From the NCBI GenBank assembly GCA_937876205.1, contig CALEII010000035.1:62001-126000 (forward strand): a stretch of DNA of 64,000 nucleotides, written 5' to 3'. This stretch comes from an uncultured Clostridia bacterium. GTDB taxonomy: Bacteria > Bacillota > Clostridia > Oscillospirales > Acutalibacteraceae. The first letter of the stretch is position 1, and every line of letters begins with the position of its first letter. Under the pieces are notes generated by a model. The model made no database searches. It saw only the letters and a program-made list of their open reading frames with translations, and was not told the origin of the DNA. This document shows, piece after piece, positions 51,595 through 60,548 of the stretch. A program made the position numbers and the translations under genes.

Positions 51595-52800
51595 TTATTT
51601 TGCAGTGGGAACATTTATTTCAAGGTCTGTAAGCGGGAATGAACAGCAGGGATGAATACAACCGAACTTGTAGTCTGCCTGTCGGCGGTATTCAAGGTGT
51701 TTGGGCACATAGACCTTACCTGAAAGCAGATGTGAATGACAGAAACCGCACTCACCGCTACGGCATCTTGCAGGAACAGCGAGACCGTTTTTCTCAATAA
51801 TCTGCATAACAGAATCTGATGAATCACCAAAGATAATATATGTGTTATCCTGAATTGTAACAGTGATTTTTACTTTTTCAGGTACACCTGCGGGATAATC
51901 TGCCTGAGTGCCGGGATTATGGAACTCACCGAACATTTCGTGGCGGATAAACTTCTTTTCAAGATTCAGCTTTTCAAGCTCCTTGTCAACAAAAGCATAC
52001 ATCTGCTGAGGTCCGCAAAGGAATACGGAGTAATTTTCATTTTCGGGAGCATATTTCTTTATAAGCTCAGCTGTGATAAAGCCTTTTTCACATCCCTCGG
52101 GGATTTCGGCATTTTCATCACTGAGAACGTGAACAACATTGATTTTGTCGCACTTCGCTGCAAGCTCGTCAAGCTCATCACGGAAGAGAATGTTCTCATA
52201 ATTTCTGCTGCCGTAAAGAAGAGTCATTTCAAAATCTTCATCGCCGTCATTTATTGCATTTGCCATTGAAACAAAGGGTGTGATACCGCTGCCGCCTGCA
52301 AGACAGATGACCTTCTTCGCATCTCTCAGAGGCTGATATTCGAAGTTACCTGCAGGTGCAGAAACCTCAACTGATGTACCGACTTCCCAGTTATCAAAAA
52401 TATAACGGGACATAAGACCGCCTTCAACAAGCTTGATTGTGAGAACATACTTACCCTCAAGTGAATCCTTGGGAGATGATGAAATTGAATATGCTCTTGT
52501 GACAGGCATTCCCTCAATATTTTCAAAAACAGTGAGATACTTACCTGCACCGAAGTAAGCGAGAGCCTTTGTGCCTTTTGCCTCATCGGGAACGAGTGTG
52601 AAGCTCTTTGTATCATCTGATCTGACAGTGATATCTGCAACCTTAAGATACTGTCTCTTGGGATGCAGAGCTCTTGCAAGAGCTGTTGCATTATCTGAGA
52701 ATGAAGGCATTTCAGCCGATGCTTTTTTGAATCTTGCCTGACGGTCAGGAATCATTTTTATAAACTTTGAACCTTTGAGATTCTTAAAACTCTTTGCCAT
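51595..52800 (-). CDS. Iron-sulfur flavoreductase (FAD/NAD + 2Fe-2S)
   Basis: A 401-aa oxidoreductase of the phthalate dioxygenase reductase-like group. Order: an N-terminal extension, an FAD domain with TRAYSISSSP near 115, an NAD domain with CLAGGSGITPF near 172 and LCGPQQMYAF near 265, then a plant-type 2Fe-2S domain with CRSGECGFC near 347 and a fourth Cys (FGCIHPCC). It can pass electrons from NAD(P)H through FAD and 2Fe-2S to a partner. It starts one base after the CrtI-like gene stop, so the two most likely work together. Confidence 0.88.
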   Translation of the reverse strand: MAKSFKNLKGSKFIKMIPDRQARFKKASAEMPSFSDNATALARALHPKRQYLKVADITVRSDDTKSFTLVPDEAKGTKALAYFGAGKYLTVFENIEGMPVTRAYSISSSPKDSLEGKYVLTIKLVEGGLMSRYIFDNWEVGTSVEVSAPAGNFEYQPLRDAKKVICLAGGSGITPFVSMANAINDGDEDFEMTLLYGSRNYENILFRDELDELAAKCDKINVVHVLSDENAEIPEGCEKGFITAELIKKYAPENENYSVFLCGPQQMYAFVDKELEKLNLEKKFIRHEMFGEFHNPGTQADYPAGVPEKVKITVTIQDNTYIIFGDSSDSVMQIIEKNGLAVPARCRSGECGFCHSHLLSGKVYVPKHLEYRRQADYKFGCIHPCCSFPLTDLEINVPTAK

Positions 52801-52801
52801 T

Positions 52802-54355
52802 TTATTTGCCCTCCTTTATCTTTTTGATAACAATACCTGCGGCTTTTTCACCTGTGTAATATGCACAGCCGTAGCCGTCGCCTCTTTCCTGTGTTGCACC
52901 GCAGAACCAGAAGTTATCAAAGGGCTGGTCTGTAATGTACTGAATTGTTCTGGGAAGCATACTATCCCATTTCTCAAGAAGATAACCGTAAGGAGTGCCC
53001 AGAGGTGTGTTGAGATAACGAGCAAATGTGGGAGGCAGAGCAATTTCAATTTCTTCAATGTAGGGCTTGATAGAGATGTTAAGAGCCTTTTCACAGGTTT
53101 CAATCATATTCTCTGCAACTTTTGTCTTGAACTTCTTGTAATCCTGAGGTCTGATATCCTTCATAACATCGCCGAATGTCATTGTTGTAAGGAACAGCTG
53201 GCTTGTGCCTTCGGGAGTACAATCGGGAATAATTTCATTAAGGCAGTTGATGATGCAGTAACCGCTGAAATAATTCTGTGCTGCTTCAAACTGCTTGTCT
53301 GAGTCTGAATCGGGAGCAATGAATATTGAATAGTCCTTGATGCCGAGCTCTTCCTTTGTCTTGTTCATACCAAGGTAAACTGTTGTGAGTGTACATGCAG
53401 TCTTTCTTGCGTTGAGCATTTTCAGCTGCTTTTCGGGAACATCTTTCTTATCCATAAGCTCTGTGAAGACTCTGTAAGGATAAGCGTTACAGATAAACTG
53501 CTTGCCGTAGACTTCCTTTTCACCGTTGACAACAACACCCACGGGCTTGCCGTCTTTCATAATAATCTTTGTAACCTCTGAATTATACCAGATGTCACCG
53601 CCGAAATCACGGATTTTTTTGTCAATTGAAAGACTCATTTCGTGGCTTCTGTACTTGGGGATACCTGTTCCGCTTCTTACATAGCTGTGAAGGCAGCAAA
53701 GATAGTAAAGGAAGTCAAACTGTGATGCAGGTGAGCCCATATAGCACCAGTAAGTGTTGAAAATATCCTGTGCTTTCTTGGGCATACCCAGGTCATCGAG
53801 AGCTTCTTTCATTGTGTGGGATACCATCGCCATAATATCGGGGATATCCTTAAGGCTGCCGGGAAGCTTTGAGAGGTCTTCAAGACAGTCAAAAGCCTTG
53901 AACATATTGATTGACAGCTCAAATGCCTTTTTGCAGCTTTCATAGGAGCCGGGGACAAGCTCATCAAGCTTTCTTGAAAAAGCCTCAAAGCCTGCGGGCA
54001 TACGTGCATCAACGGTAACAAGCACACCGTCTTCATTGACAAATGTGTCTGTGTCGCCCTCTTTTGCAGGGACAACAAGACGGAATGTTGAGTCGTGTCT
54101 GCACCACTCAACGTCTGCATCAATGCGCTTGAACACTTCTTCAATTGTGCCAGCCTCTTTTTCATCGCCGATACCTGCAAGCTCGTGAAGTGAGGGTTCA
54201 AACTCAAATCTGCCTCTTACAAATGAAGAAGCTGAGCCGCCGGGGATGTTGTGCCTTTCAAGAAGAAGAACCGAAAGACCTGCTTTAGCACAGTTTGCAG
54301 CAGCTGCAAGACCGCCGTTACCTGCGCCGATAACAATTACGTCATAAGTTTTCAT
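52802..54355 (-). CDS. CrtI/retinol-saturase-like FAD oxidoreductase
   Basis: A 517-aa flavoprotein of the phytoene dehydrogenase family. The N-terminal Rossmann motif is VIVIGAGNGGLAAAANCA near 6, followed by LERHNIPGGSASSF near 32. The C-terminal FAD segment is FDNFWFCGATQERGDGYGCA near 475. It could saturate or desaturate an isoprenoid or other hydrophobic substrate; no carotenoid genes are near. The ATG overlaps the stop of a short upstream frame (ATGA), with GAGGAGG as ribosome site. Confidence 0.87.
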   Translation of the reverse strand: MKTYDVIVIGAGNGGLAAAANCAKAGLSVLLLERHNIPGGSASSFVRGRFEFEPSLHELAGIGDEKEAGTIEEVFKRIDADVEWCRHDSTFRLVVPAKEGDTDTFVNEDGVLVTVDARMPAGFEAFSRKLDELVPGSYESCKKAFELSINMFKAFDCLEDLSKLPGSLKDIPDIMAMVSHTMKEALDDLGMPKKAQDIFNTYWCYMGSPASQFDFLYYLCCLHSYVRSGTGIPKYRSHEMSLSIDKKIRDFGGDIWYNSEVTKIIMKDGKPVGVVVNGEKEVYGKQFICNAYPYRVFTELMDKKDVPEKQLKMLNARKTACTLTTVYLGMNKTKEELGIKDYSIFIAPDSDSDKQFEAAQNYFSGYCIINCLNEIIPDCTPEGTSQLFLTTMTFGDVMKDIRPQDYKKFKTKVAENMIETCEKALNISIKPYIEEIEIALPPTFARYLNTPLGTPYGYLLEKWDSMLPRTIQYITDQPFDNFWFCGATQERGDGYGCAYYTGEKAAGIVIKKIKEGK

Positions 54356-54622
54356 TTATTATCCTCCTCAGTCAGAAGTGACTGTTTTTTCTTTTGTCTT
54401 TTGCTCATAAGTACCGATGCAAGAATTGCAAAGTAGTACGGAAAATGAATAAAGGAATGTGAACTGATTTGAAAGATACTCTTTTGCACCTGGAATACTG
54501 TTTTGCTTCATAAAAACAATACAGACCTCAACCATAGCAAGCTTAAATATGAATGCGGCAATCTGTATCATTCAGACAGAACTGTCGTACTGTCTGCCCT
54601 GAGAATTCTCAGCCGTAGCCAT
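54352..54622 (-). pseudogene. Possible interrupted small membrane protein gene upstream of the CrtI-like gene
   Basis: A good ribosome site (AAAAGGTGAG) precedes ATG 54622. The frame gives 16 codons, then an in-frame TGA at 54572-54574. The same frame resumes at ATG 54571 with a hydrophobic helix (IAAFIFKLAMVEVCIVFM) and continues to 54368. A different frame, shifted by one base, covers 54352-54489 with FPYYFAILASVLMSKRQKKK and stops in an ATGA overlap with the CrtI-like start. One stop and one frameshift would unite these as a protein of about 90 aa. Alternatives are a short leader peptide, or only the 45-aa downstream frame from GTG 54489. Confidence 0.35.
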
Positions 54623-54640
54623 AAAATCTCACCTTTTGCA

Positions 54641-54672
54641 TATTATAATAATTATATTACTTCTTATTGTCG
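54641..54672 (-). promoter_or_regulatory. Promoter of the CrtI-like operon
   Basis: On the minus strand TTGACA and TATAAT are separated by 18 bp, just ahead of the short frame at 54622. Confidence 0.6.
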
Positions 54673-54728
54673 TATGTCAACATTTAAACTGATTTTTTTG
54701 CAAATAAATTATCATTATTCAACAAAAG

Positions 54729-54757
54729 AAAAAAAGCCGCAAATTGCGACTTTTTTC
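54729..54757 (-). terminator. Terminator of the membrane protein gene
   Basis: AAAAGTCGCA pairs with TGCGGCTTTT (G-U allowed) around ATT, followed by T on the minus strand. Confidence 0.75.
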
Positions 54758-54758
54758 T

Positions 54759-55817
54759 CTATTCAGATTTTTCACCTATTGATTTATAGACAAGAGGTTT
54801 TTCGTAGTCCTCATAAGTCTTATCTTCATTTTCAGGATTGTCACAGTCATCCTTGAGCCACATATACCTCTCACCGTCAGAGTCTTCATAAATATAGCAA
54901 TAATAACTGTCCGTATCATATTCATCTTCACTAACGGGATAATATGCGCTGTAATCCTGAAGTAATACTCTCTGTGCATCATCAGGCAATCCGTCTGCTA
55001 TCTGCACAAAAACTTCATCAAAGCACTCGACTGTCCTTAAGTTTTTGCTGACAATTACATCAGGTTCAGAGGACACAATAAAAAAGACAACAGCAAACAC
55101 AACGACAACCGCAAGAAGTGTCTGAATGACGCTTGAAAGACACCCCTTCTTCTTATCAACGGAAGTGTTTTCTGTTTTTTCGTTAATTCTGTGCACTCTT
55201 TCAGCAACAGGTAATCTGTAAAGCCGTGCAAGAATCCTTGTCAGAAAAAAACTGCTTGCTAAAACCCTTGCAGCTATGTATTTAGGGATAAAAAATAAAA
55301 GATTCGGGAAAAACAAGTCCGTATCAATAAAAAGAAGCACATTTCTGACAAGCTTCAGATACTTCTTTCTGTTCACAAGATGTGCTTTCAGAAATTTGAG
55401 CCTGCCTGAATTAACCTCTGCCCTTGCAAAACAGTAAACAATCGGCACCATATCAAATAAATACTCAGCCACATTACCGTCAGCAACACTGTATACTCCC
55501 TCATACAGGTCAACAGTTATGCCATCTGTGATATCGGAAAGTACATAATCACAATTTGTATACAATCCCATATCGGGAATTTTTTCAGCAAATTTTTTTG
55601 CAAGCCTGAACAGAATTTTTTTTGTGAATTTTTCAGATTTTTCTTCATTTTCAAGCCCTGAGCTCAAATCAACAGGCAGAATTTCAACGGAAAAATTCAC
55701 TCTTTCACCATTGACGGGAATTTCAGTGCAGTTCTGAGGTTCAAGTTCATAAACAGCGCCGTTGACACGAAGCACCATTTTGTTTTCATCACACCTGTTA
55801 AAAAAAGACACAAACAT
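54759..55817 (-). CDS. Membrane protein of unknown function
   Basis: A 352-aa protein not recognised. The N-terminal two thirds form a mixed domain (VLRVNGAVYELEPQNC; MGLYTNCDYVLSDITDG) with an amphipathic basic region (FFIPKYIAARVLASSFFLTRI cut short here). A basic stretch (VDKKKGC) precedes one strong membrane helix (about 233-253), followed by an acidic extracellular domain rich in Asp, Glu and Tyr. It looks like a signalling or anti-sigma-type single-pass protein, but no motif proves that. AGGTG lies before the ATG. Confidence 0.75.
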   Translation of the reverse strand: MFVSFFNRCDENKMVLRVNGAVYELEPQNCTEIPVNGERVNFSVEILPVDLSSGLENEEKSEKFTKKILFRLAKKFAEKIPDMGLYTNCDYVLSDITDGITVDLYEGVYSVADGNVAEYLFDMVPIVYCFARAEVNSGRLKFLKAHLVNRKKYLKLVRNVLLFIDTDLFFPNLLFFIPKYIAARVLASSFFLTRILARLYRLPVAERVHRINEKTENTSVDKKKGCLSSVIQTLLAVVVVFAVVFFIVSSEPDVIVSKNLRTVECFDEVFVQIADGLPDDAQRVLLQDYSAYYPVSEDEYDTDSYYCYIYEDSDGERYMWLKDDCDNPENEDKTYEDYEKPLVYKSIGEKSE

Positions 55818-55899
55818 AAATTACACCTGTATTTCTTCAATTATTACTCTGCAGGGAAGTCCGGTTATGCAGACAAAATCAACGCCGATAACAGTATAA

Positions 55900-58233
55900 T
55901 TATCCGTTAACAAGCTCTATAGTTTCGCCTGCGTTAAGCTCTGCTTTCAGGCAATTGTCCTCAATAGTATAGTGCTTATTTGCTTTGAGATTTTCTGTTT
56001 TATCATTTAATTTAATTCTCAAAGTGCAGTCTTTTTCCGCAGTAACAGAGGCATTTTTAAGACTTGAATTCTCCCAGACAATATCAAATGTCAGATTTCC
56101 TCTTGCTCTGACACCCTTGACTGAGCCATTGTGCCAGTCAGACGGCAAAGCAGGTAAAAGTTCAGAGGTTCTCTTATCGGGAGAGCCGAGATGGCTTTGA
56201 AGGAGCATTTCTGTGATAGCTGCAACGCCGCCGAAGTTACCGTCAATCTGGAAAGGAGGATGAATGTCAAAAAGATTATTTGCAGTGCACTTTTTCAACA
56301 GGAATTTAAGGTGATTATATGCGTTTTCACCATCCTTGAGTCGAGTATAGAAGCAGATTGTCCAGGCTCTTGACCAACCTGTCGAGCCGCCTCCGTTTTC
56401 AATACGTCGGGCTATTGTTCTTTTTGCAGCCTCATAGATTTCAGGGTTGCTTTCGTTAATCTGGTCACCGGGGAAAAGTCCGAAAAGGTGAGAAATATGT
56501 CTGTGTCCGGGCTCAGTTTCTTCATAGTCCTTAATCCACTCACGGATTGTTCCGTAACGCTCACTTATTTCAATGGGAGGCAGCTTTTCCAAAACTTCTG
56601 AAAGAGCTTCTGAGAACTCTTCATCTTTTTCAAGAACCTTGCAGGCGTGGATAGTACGTGTGAAAAGAGCATAAATAATCTGAAAATCTATTGTTGCGCC
56701 CTCGGTGAACATACTTTCCTGTTTCTCTCCGTCAGAGTCAATATAATAAAACTCGTTTTCGGGAGAATTTGAAGGCGAAGTAATAAGCTGACCATTGTCA
56801 TTCTCTGTTAAATAGTCCTGCACAAACTCGCAGGAGCCCTTTAAAATGGGATAAATCTCTTCAAGATACTCTGTGCTTTCAGTGTATTCATAATGCTCCC
56901 AAAGATTAAGGCAAAGCCAAGGACCTGCCATAGGAAAAAATCCGCAGTCAACACTGTCGTGCACACCGGTTCTACCGAATGCGTCTGTGGTGTGGTTAAT
57001 AACCCAGCCTCTTGCACCGAAAAGCTCTTTGGCTGTTTCAGCACCAAAAGAGGACACCATTTTCATAAAGTGGATAAAAGGTGCCAGTGTACCTGAAAGA
57101 TTTGCACTTTCACCTGGCCAATAATTCATCTGAAGATTTATGTTGGTATGGAAATCACTGCCCCAGGGAGGGTTGAAGTCGTGACACCATATACCCTGAA
57201 GATTAGCGGGAAGACGGGCATTTTTACCCGAGCTTTCAATCAGAAGATATCTGCCGAAATTAAAATAAAGGGCAAACAGATCGGGGTCGTATTCATCCCA
57301 TTTAAGCTCCTTGAGTCTCTGATTTGTGGGAAGCTCACTGATTTCGGTTTTTTCTAATTCAAGCTCAACATTACCGAACCATTTTTTATGGCTCTGAATA
57401 TGGGCTTCTTTTACCTTTTCATAATCTTCATTTATAAGGTTTTCGATTGTTTCATCTAATTTACTCTTGAAATCAATAGTTTCATCAATATCAAATTTTT
57501 CAACATTGTAATTTGTTTCAAAAGCCGCATAAACAATAACATATGTCGCATCAACAACTGTTATTGTGCTGTGGTCTGCAGACAATTCACCGTCTGTTTT
57601 TATGCGAAGCTTTGCACCGAATGACATACCTTCACCACCCTCACCATAGTAGTGATGAGTGTTATATGTAACCCTGCCGTTCATAATAATTGTGTCGTGA
57701 TTCACACAGGAGCTGTAAGCATCCTGCTTTCTTTTAATGCTCACATTACAGGAGAATGGCTTATTATCAGTTTCAACTTTATAGACAAATCCGTCATAGT
57801 CTTCACTGACAAAGCTTTCGCTTTTAAAACTTGTTTTACTTTTTGTCCAGAAAATCCGTGTAACAGCTTCACTTAATTCCAATTCCTTGCGATAATCCGA
57901 ATATGGAGATTTGTCAAGAAAATCAATAAAAACTTCACCGAAGCTTTCATATGAACGCACAACCGGAGGATCTGACAAAAATGTTTCACGGGCAAGCTGA
58001 GCAGCTTCTTTCAGCTTTTCTTCCCTGACAAGGCGACGTATTTCTTTGAGTGCTTCGGGAGAAGCGTGATATTTTTCCTGAATCTGTCTGCCGCTCCAGA
58101 GAGATTCTTCATTTATTTCAATCTGCTCGCAATCAGGGTTTCCGTATTGCATTGCACCGATTCTGCCGTTACCTGAAGGTAATGCCCACATCCAATCATT
58201 TATAAATTCATCGTACCATAGTTTTGTTGACAT
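55900..58233 (-). CDS. Glycoside hydrolase family 95 (alpha-L-fucosidase/galactosidase)
   Basis: A 777-aa enzyme without a signal peptide, so probably cytosolic. It begins KLWYDEFINDWMWALPSGNG RIGAM (the typical opening). The (alpha/alpha)6 catalytic region has LPANLQGIWCHDFNPPWGSD and HTNINLQMNYWPGE near 405-435 with the catalytic-site Asn pair, and FQIDGNFGGVAAITEMLLQS near 675 with the acidic residue. It releases alpha-1,2-fucose or galactose from glycans or xyloglucan. ATG 58233 has AGGTTGTG upstream; the longer frame to 58446 runs into a repeat and is not real. Confidence 0.9.
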   Translation of the reverse strand: MSTKLWYDEFINDWMWALPSGNGRIGAMQYGNPDCEQIEINEESLWSGRQIQEKYHASPEALKEIRRLVREEKLKEAAQLARETFLSDPPVVRSYESFGEVFIDFLDKSPYSDYRKELELSEAVTRIFWTKSKTSFKSESFVSEDYDGFVYKVETDNKPFSCNVSIKRKQDAYSSCVNHDTIIMNGRVTYNTHHYYGEGGEGMSFGAKLRIKTDGELSADHSTITVVDATYVIVYAAFETNYNVEKFDIDETIDFKSKLDETIENLINEDYEKVKEAHIQSHKKWFGNVELELEKTEISELPTNQRLKELKWDEYDPDLFALYFNFGRYLLIESSGKNARLPANLQGIWCHDFNPPWGSDFHTNINLQMNYWPGESANLSGTLAPFIHFMKMVSSFGAETAKELFGARGWVINHTTDAFGRTGVHDSVDCGFFPMAGPWLCLNLWEHYEYTESTEYLEEIYPILKGSCEFVQDYLTENDNGQLITSPSNSPENEFYYIDSDGEKQESMFTEGATIDFQIIYALFTRTIHACKVLEKDEEFSEALSEVLEKLPPIEISERYGTIREWIKDYEETEPGHRHISHLFGLFPGDQINESNPEIYEAAKRTIARRIENGGGSTGWSRAWTICFYTRLKDGENAYNHLKFLLKKCTANNLFDIHPPFQIDGNFGGVAAITEMLLQSHLGSPDKRTSELLPALPSDWHNGSVKGVRARGNLTFDIVWENSSLKNASVTAEKDCTLRIKLNDKTENLKANKHYTIEDNCLKAELNAGETIELVNG

Positions 58234-58350
58234 CTTTTCACAACCTGTAAATAATTTTTGATTTATTATATCATCTGAATGCCGTCGTTTCAAGATTATT
58301 ATTAAGAAATAGCGCATACAAGAAAAAAACAAACCGTCAGAATGGGCAAG

Positions 58351-58410
58351 GTTGCTAAGGACAGATAAAATTATTGGGAGACACTTTGTGATGAAGTGCT
58401 CCCAATTTTT
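58351..58410 (+). repeat. Dispersed 60-bp repeat, copy 2
   Basis: It matches 8191-8250 in 52 of 60 positions by hand alignment, including CTAAGGACAG and the GGGAG...CTCCC hairpin. Here it lies antisense upstream of the GH95 gene, where a terminator for a known plus-strand gene is not needed. Confidence 0.75.
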
Positions 58411-58507
58411 ATATAAAAAGTGACACTTTCGGCTTGAAAGTGTCATAGTGGGTTATATACTCTAAAGGCAATTACGCCAAAGTGAAAATATTTTCTTCGG
58501 TGAGTAT

Positions 58508-58712
58508 TAAGTGATATTGCAAATTAAAATTTGCAGTTATATTTTTGATAAATCAAAAGTGATATTGAAGCCTTGCGGCTTCAGTGTTATTTTATTCGCA
58601 TAAAACTGTCCGAAGGACAATATAACTATGCACGGCATAATATCACTGCGAAGCAATATAACTCGCCGAAAGGCGAATAAAACTACGGAGTGTCCTTACG
58701 AACACTCCGCTA
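58508..58712 (+). repeat. Tandem array of short hairpins with constant linkers
   Basis: Seven small palindromes, among them GAAGCCTTGCGGCTTC, TGTCCGAAGGACA, CGCCGAAAGGCG and CGGAGTGT...ACACTCCG, follow one another about every 17-25 bp. They are separated by a nearly constant linker AATATAACT, AATATCACT or AATAAAACT. No gene is present in 58447-58782. Confidence 0.75.
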
Positions 58713-58782
58713 ACACCGAAGGTTTGTTTTTTGCTCTTTTTCAGAATATTATCTTTAATTACAGCTTTCAATGAGCCTATTT

Positions 58783-60294
58783 TTACTGACTGAGAGATAC
58801 ATTTTCCTCGTGACGCTCTGCTCGCATTGATTCAAGCTCACGGTACATCTGTTCTTTCTTTGCGCCCTCGATATCGTAAGAAGTCTTGAGGATTATAGCC
58901 TTGAGGACATTCGCAAGAGTATAGCCGAAGAGAAGAAAAGCAAGAAGCCAGAGACAGGTGTTCATATATGTGGGCTGAGCCTGCATTGTTGCAACAAGGT
59001 CTCGCTCTGATGATGACAGATAACCTACTCTTGCAATCATAAAGGGGATTGCAATGTCCTTTACGGTGTTCAGACCTGTTGTAATCCAACCGGGGACAAT
59101 GCCCTGAACAGCTTCCATTCTTTCACCGCACTGCCATTCAAGATAGTCGAAATACTCAACATTGAAGTGTGAGTTTGAAAGCTCCTGAATACCTATGCCG
59201 ATACCGAAAATGAAGTAGAATACATAGAAGAAAACACTGTTCCATCCCTCAAAGAATCTGATGCCCATTTTTGCCTCAGCAAAGCAGATTCCGAAGAGTA
59301 TACCGGCTACAACAGGTGAATATATACCACAGAATTTGAGAAGCTTTGTGGCTTCATATTTCTTTGAGAGCTTTGTTGTGATGATATTGCCCACAACAGT
59401 ACCCACAGCAGTGGGAAGTGTAAGAAGAAGATTCTTTGATGAACCGACTGTGATAGCTGCAAGATATGTAGACATTTTTCCGAGCATCGCAAAGGTGTTT
59501 ACCCACTGTATGCCCTGATATGCACGGTAGTTTTTGTATTTAAAAAGAGAAAACAGTGCCTTTGAAACTCTGACTTTTTCTTTCTTGGGAAGCTCGATTC
59601 TTTCCTTACAGAAAAGACCGCACATAAGGTTGCCGAACATTGTGACAGTTGCAGCAACGAGAGCAAGTGTCATATACATTTTGTTCTTGTCATCGCTGAA
59701 AAGTCCGTAAACAAATGTTGCAATGTATGCTCCGCCGTAACCGATGTAGTATGACAGCTGCCATATTGTAGCAACAAGCTTCTTTTCCTTATGGTTGGGA
59801 GAAATAACCTGAACAATGTTCTGTCCCATATTGTTGAACGCATTGAATATTGTCTGACAGCAGGCAACGCCGTAACGGAAAAGTGTCATCTGCTGAACTG
59901 TCCACCCCTCAGGAACATAGAAATAAAAAACAGTAAGAACAAAAATGGGAATAAGACAGATAATATACCACTGACGGTATCTGCCCCAACGGCTCTTCCA
60001 TTTCTGAACAATAATACCTGCAGCAGCACCTACTATCAAACCTAAAACAGTTGTAATGGTAGTCTGAACGGCAAGAATAGAAGCAATTTCATCTGCACTT
60101 ACACCGACAGGGCCGAAATAGAGCTCATGCAGGAATGCTGCAGCAAGAGTACCTGTAAGAGTAGTGCCGAACATTCCGCCGATTCTTGCGAGCATAATAC
60201 AGACATACTCAAATTTTGTGATATGCTTTCCCTCATCATGAAAAAGGGCACCCTGCGGGATTTCTGAAAGTGATGTTGTTTTTTTTCTTATCAT
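58783..60294 (-). CDS. GPH/MFS-type sugar transporter
   Basis: A 503-aa membrane protein with about twelve helices, of the glycoside-pentoside-hexuronide:cation symporter type. A cytoplasmic N-terminus of about 35 residues precedes the first helix. The loop KWKSRWGRYRQWYIICLIP near residue 120 matches the K-x-R-x-G-R-x-R/K signature of the family. ATG 60294 has GGAG upstream. It probably imports the oligosaccharides or glycosides cut by the neighbouring hydrolases. Confidence 0.88.
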   Translation of the reverse strand: MIRKKTTSLSEIPQGALFHDEGKHITKFEYVCIMLARIGGMFGTTLTGTLAAAFLHELYFGPVGVSADEIASILAVQTTITTVLGLIVGAAAGIIVQKWKSRWGRYRQWYIICLIPIFVLTVFYFYVPEGWTVQQMTLFRYGVACCQTIFNAFNNMGQNIVQVISPNHKEKKLVATIWQLSYYIGYGGAYIATFVYGLFSDDKNKMYMTLALVAATVTMFGNLMCGLFCKERIELPKKEKVRVSKALFSLFKYKNYRAYQGIQWVNTFAMLGKMSTYLAAITVGSSKNLLLTLPTAVGTVVGNIITTKLSKKYEATKLLKFCGIYSPVVAGILFGICFAEAKMGIRFFEGWNSVFFYVFYFIFGIGIGIQELSNSHFNVEYFDYLEWQCGERMEAVQGIVPGWITTGLNTVKDIAIPFMIARVGYLSSSERDLVATMQAQPTYMNTCLWLLAFLLFGYTLANVLKAIILKTSYDIEGAKKEQMYRELESMRAERHEENVSLSQ

Positions 60295-60548
60295 TTCATC
60301 ATCTCCAAGATACTGATTATGTTTAAGTTTAACACTTTTTGCTGTAATTATCAAGTGTTTTAGTGAAATAACACAATAAAAATCAAAATTGGCATTTTTC
60401 TTTTTACTATGAATTTTCAATCGGATGCAGAGAGGGTAACATCGTTTTGTGTCCTTTTTGCCATAAACACAAAAAGAAAAGAGCTTCCAAAAAGTGCTTT
60501 TTTTGTTTATACGTCTTATTTTAGAACAACAATTCAGCAGTTTGGTAT

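Noticed and set aside
58234..58446. N-terminal extension of the GH95 enzyme
   Set aside because: It runs through the 60-bp dispersed repeat, and the family N-terminus begins at the 58233 start.
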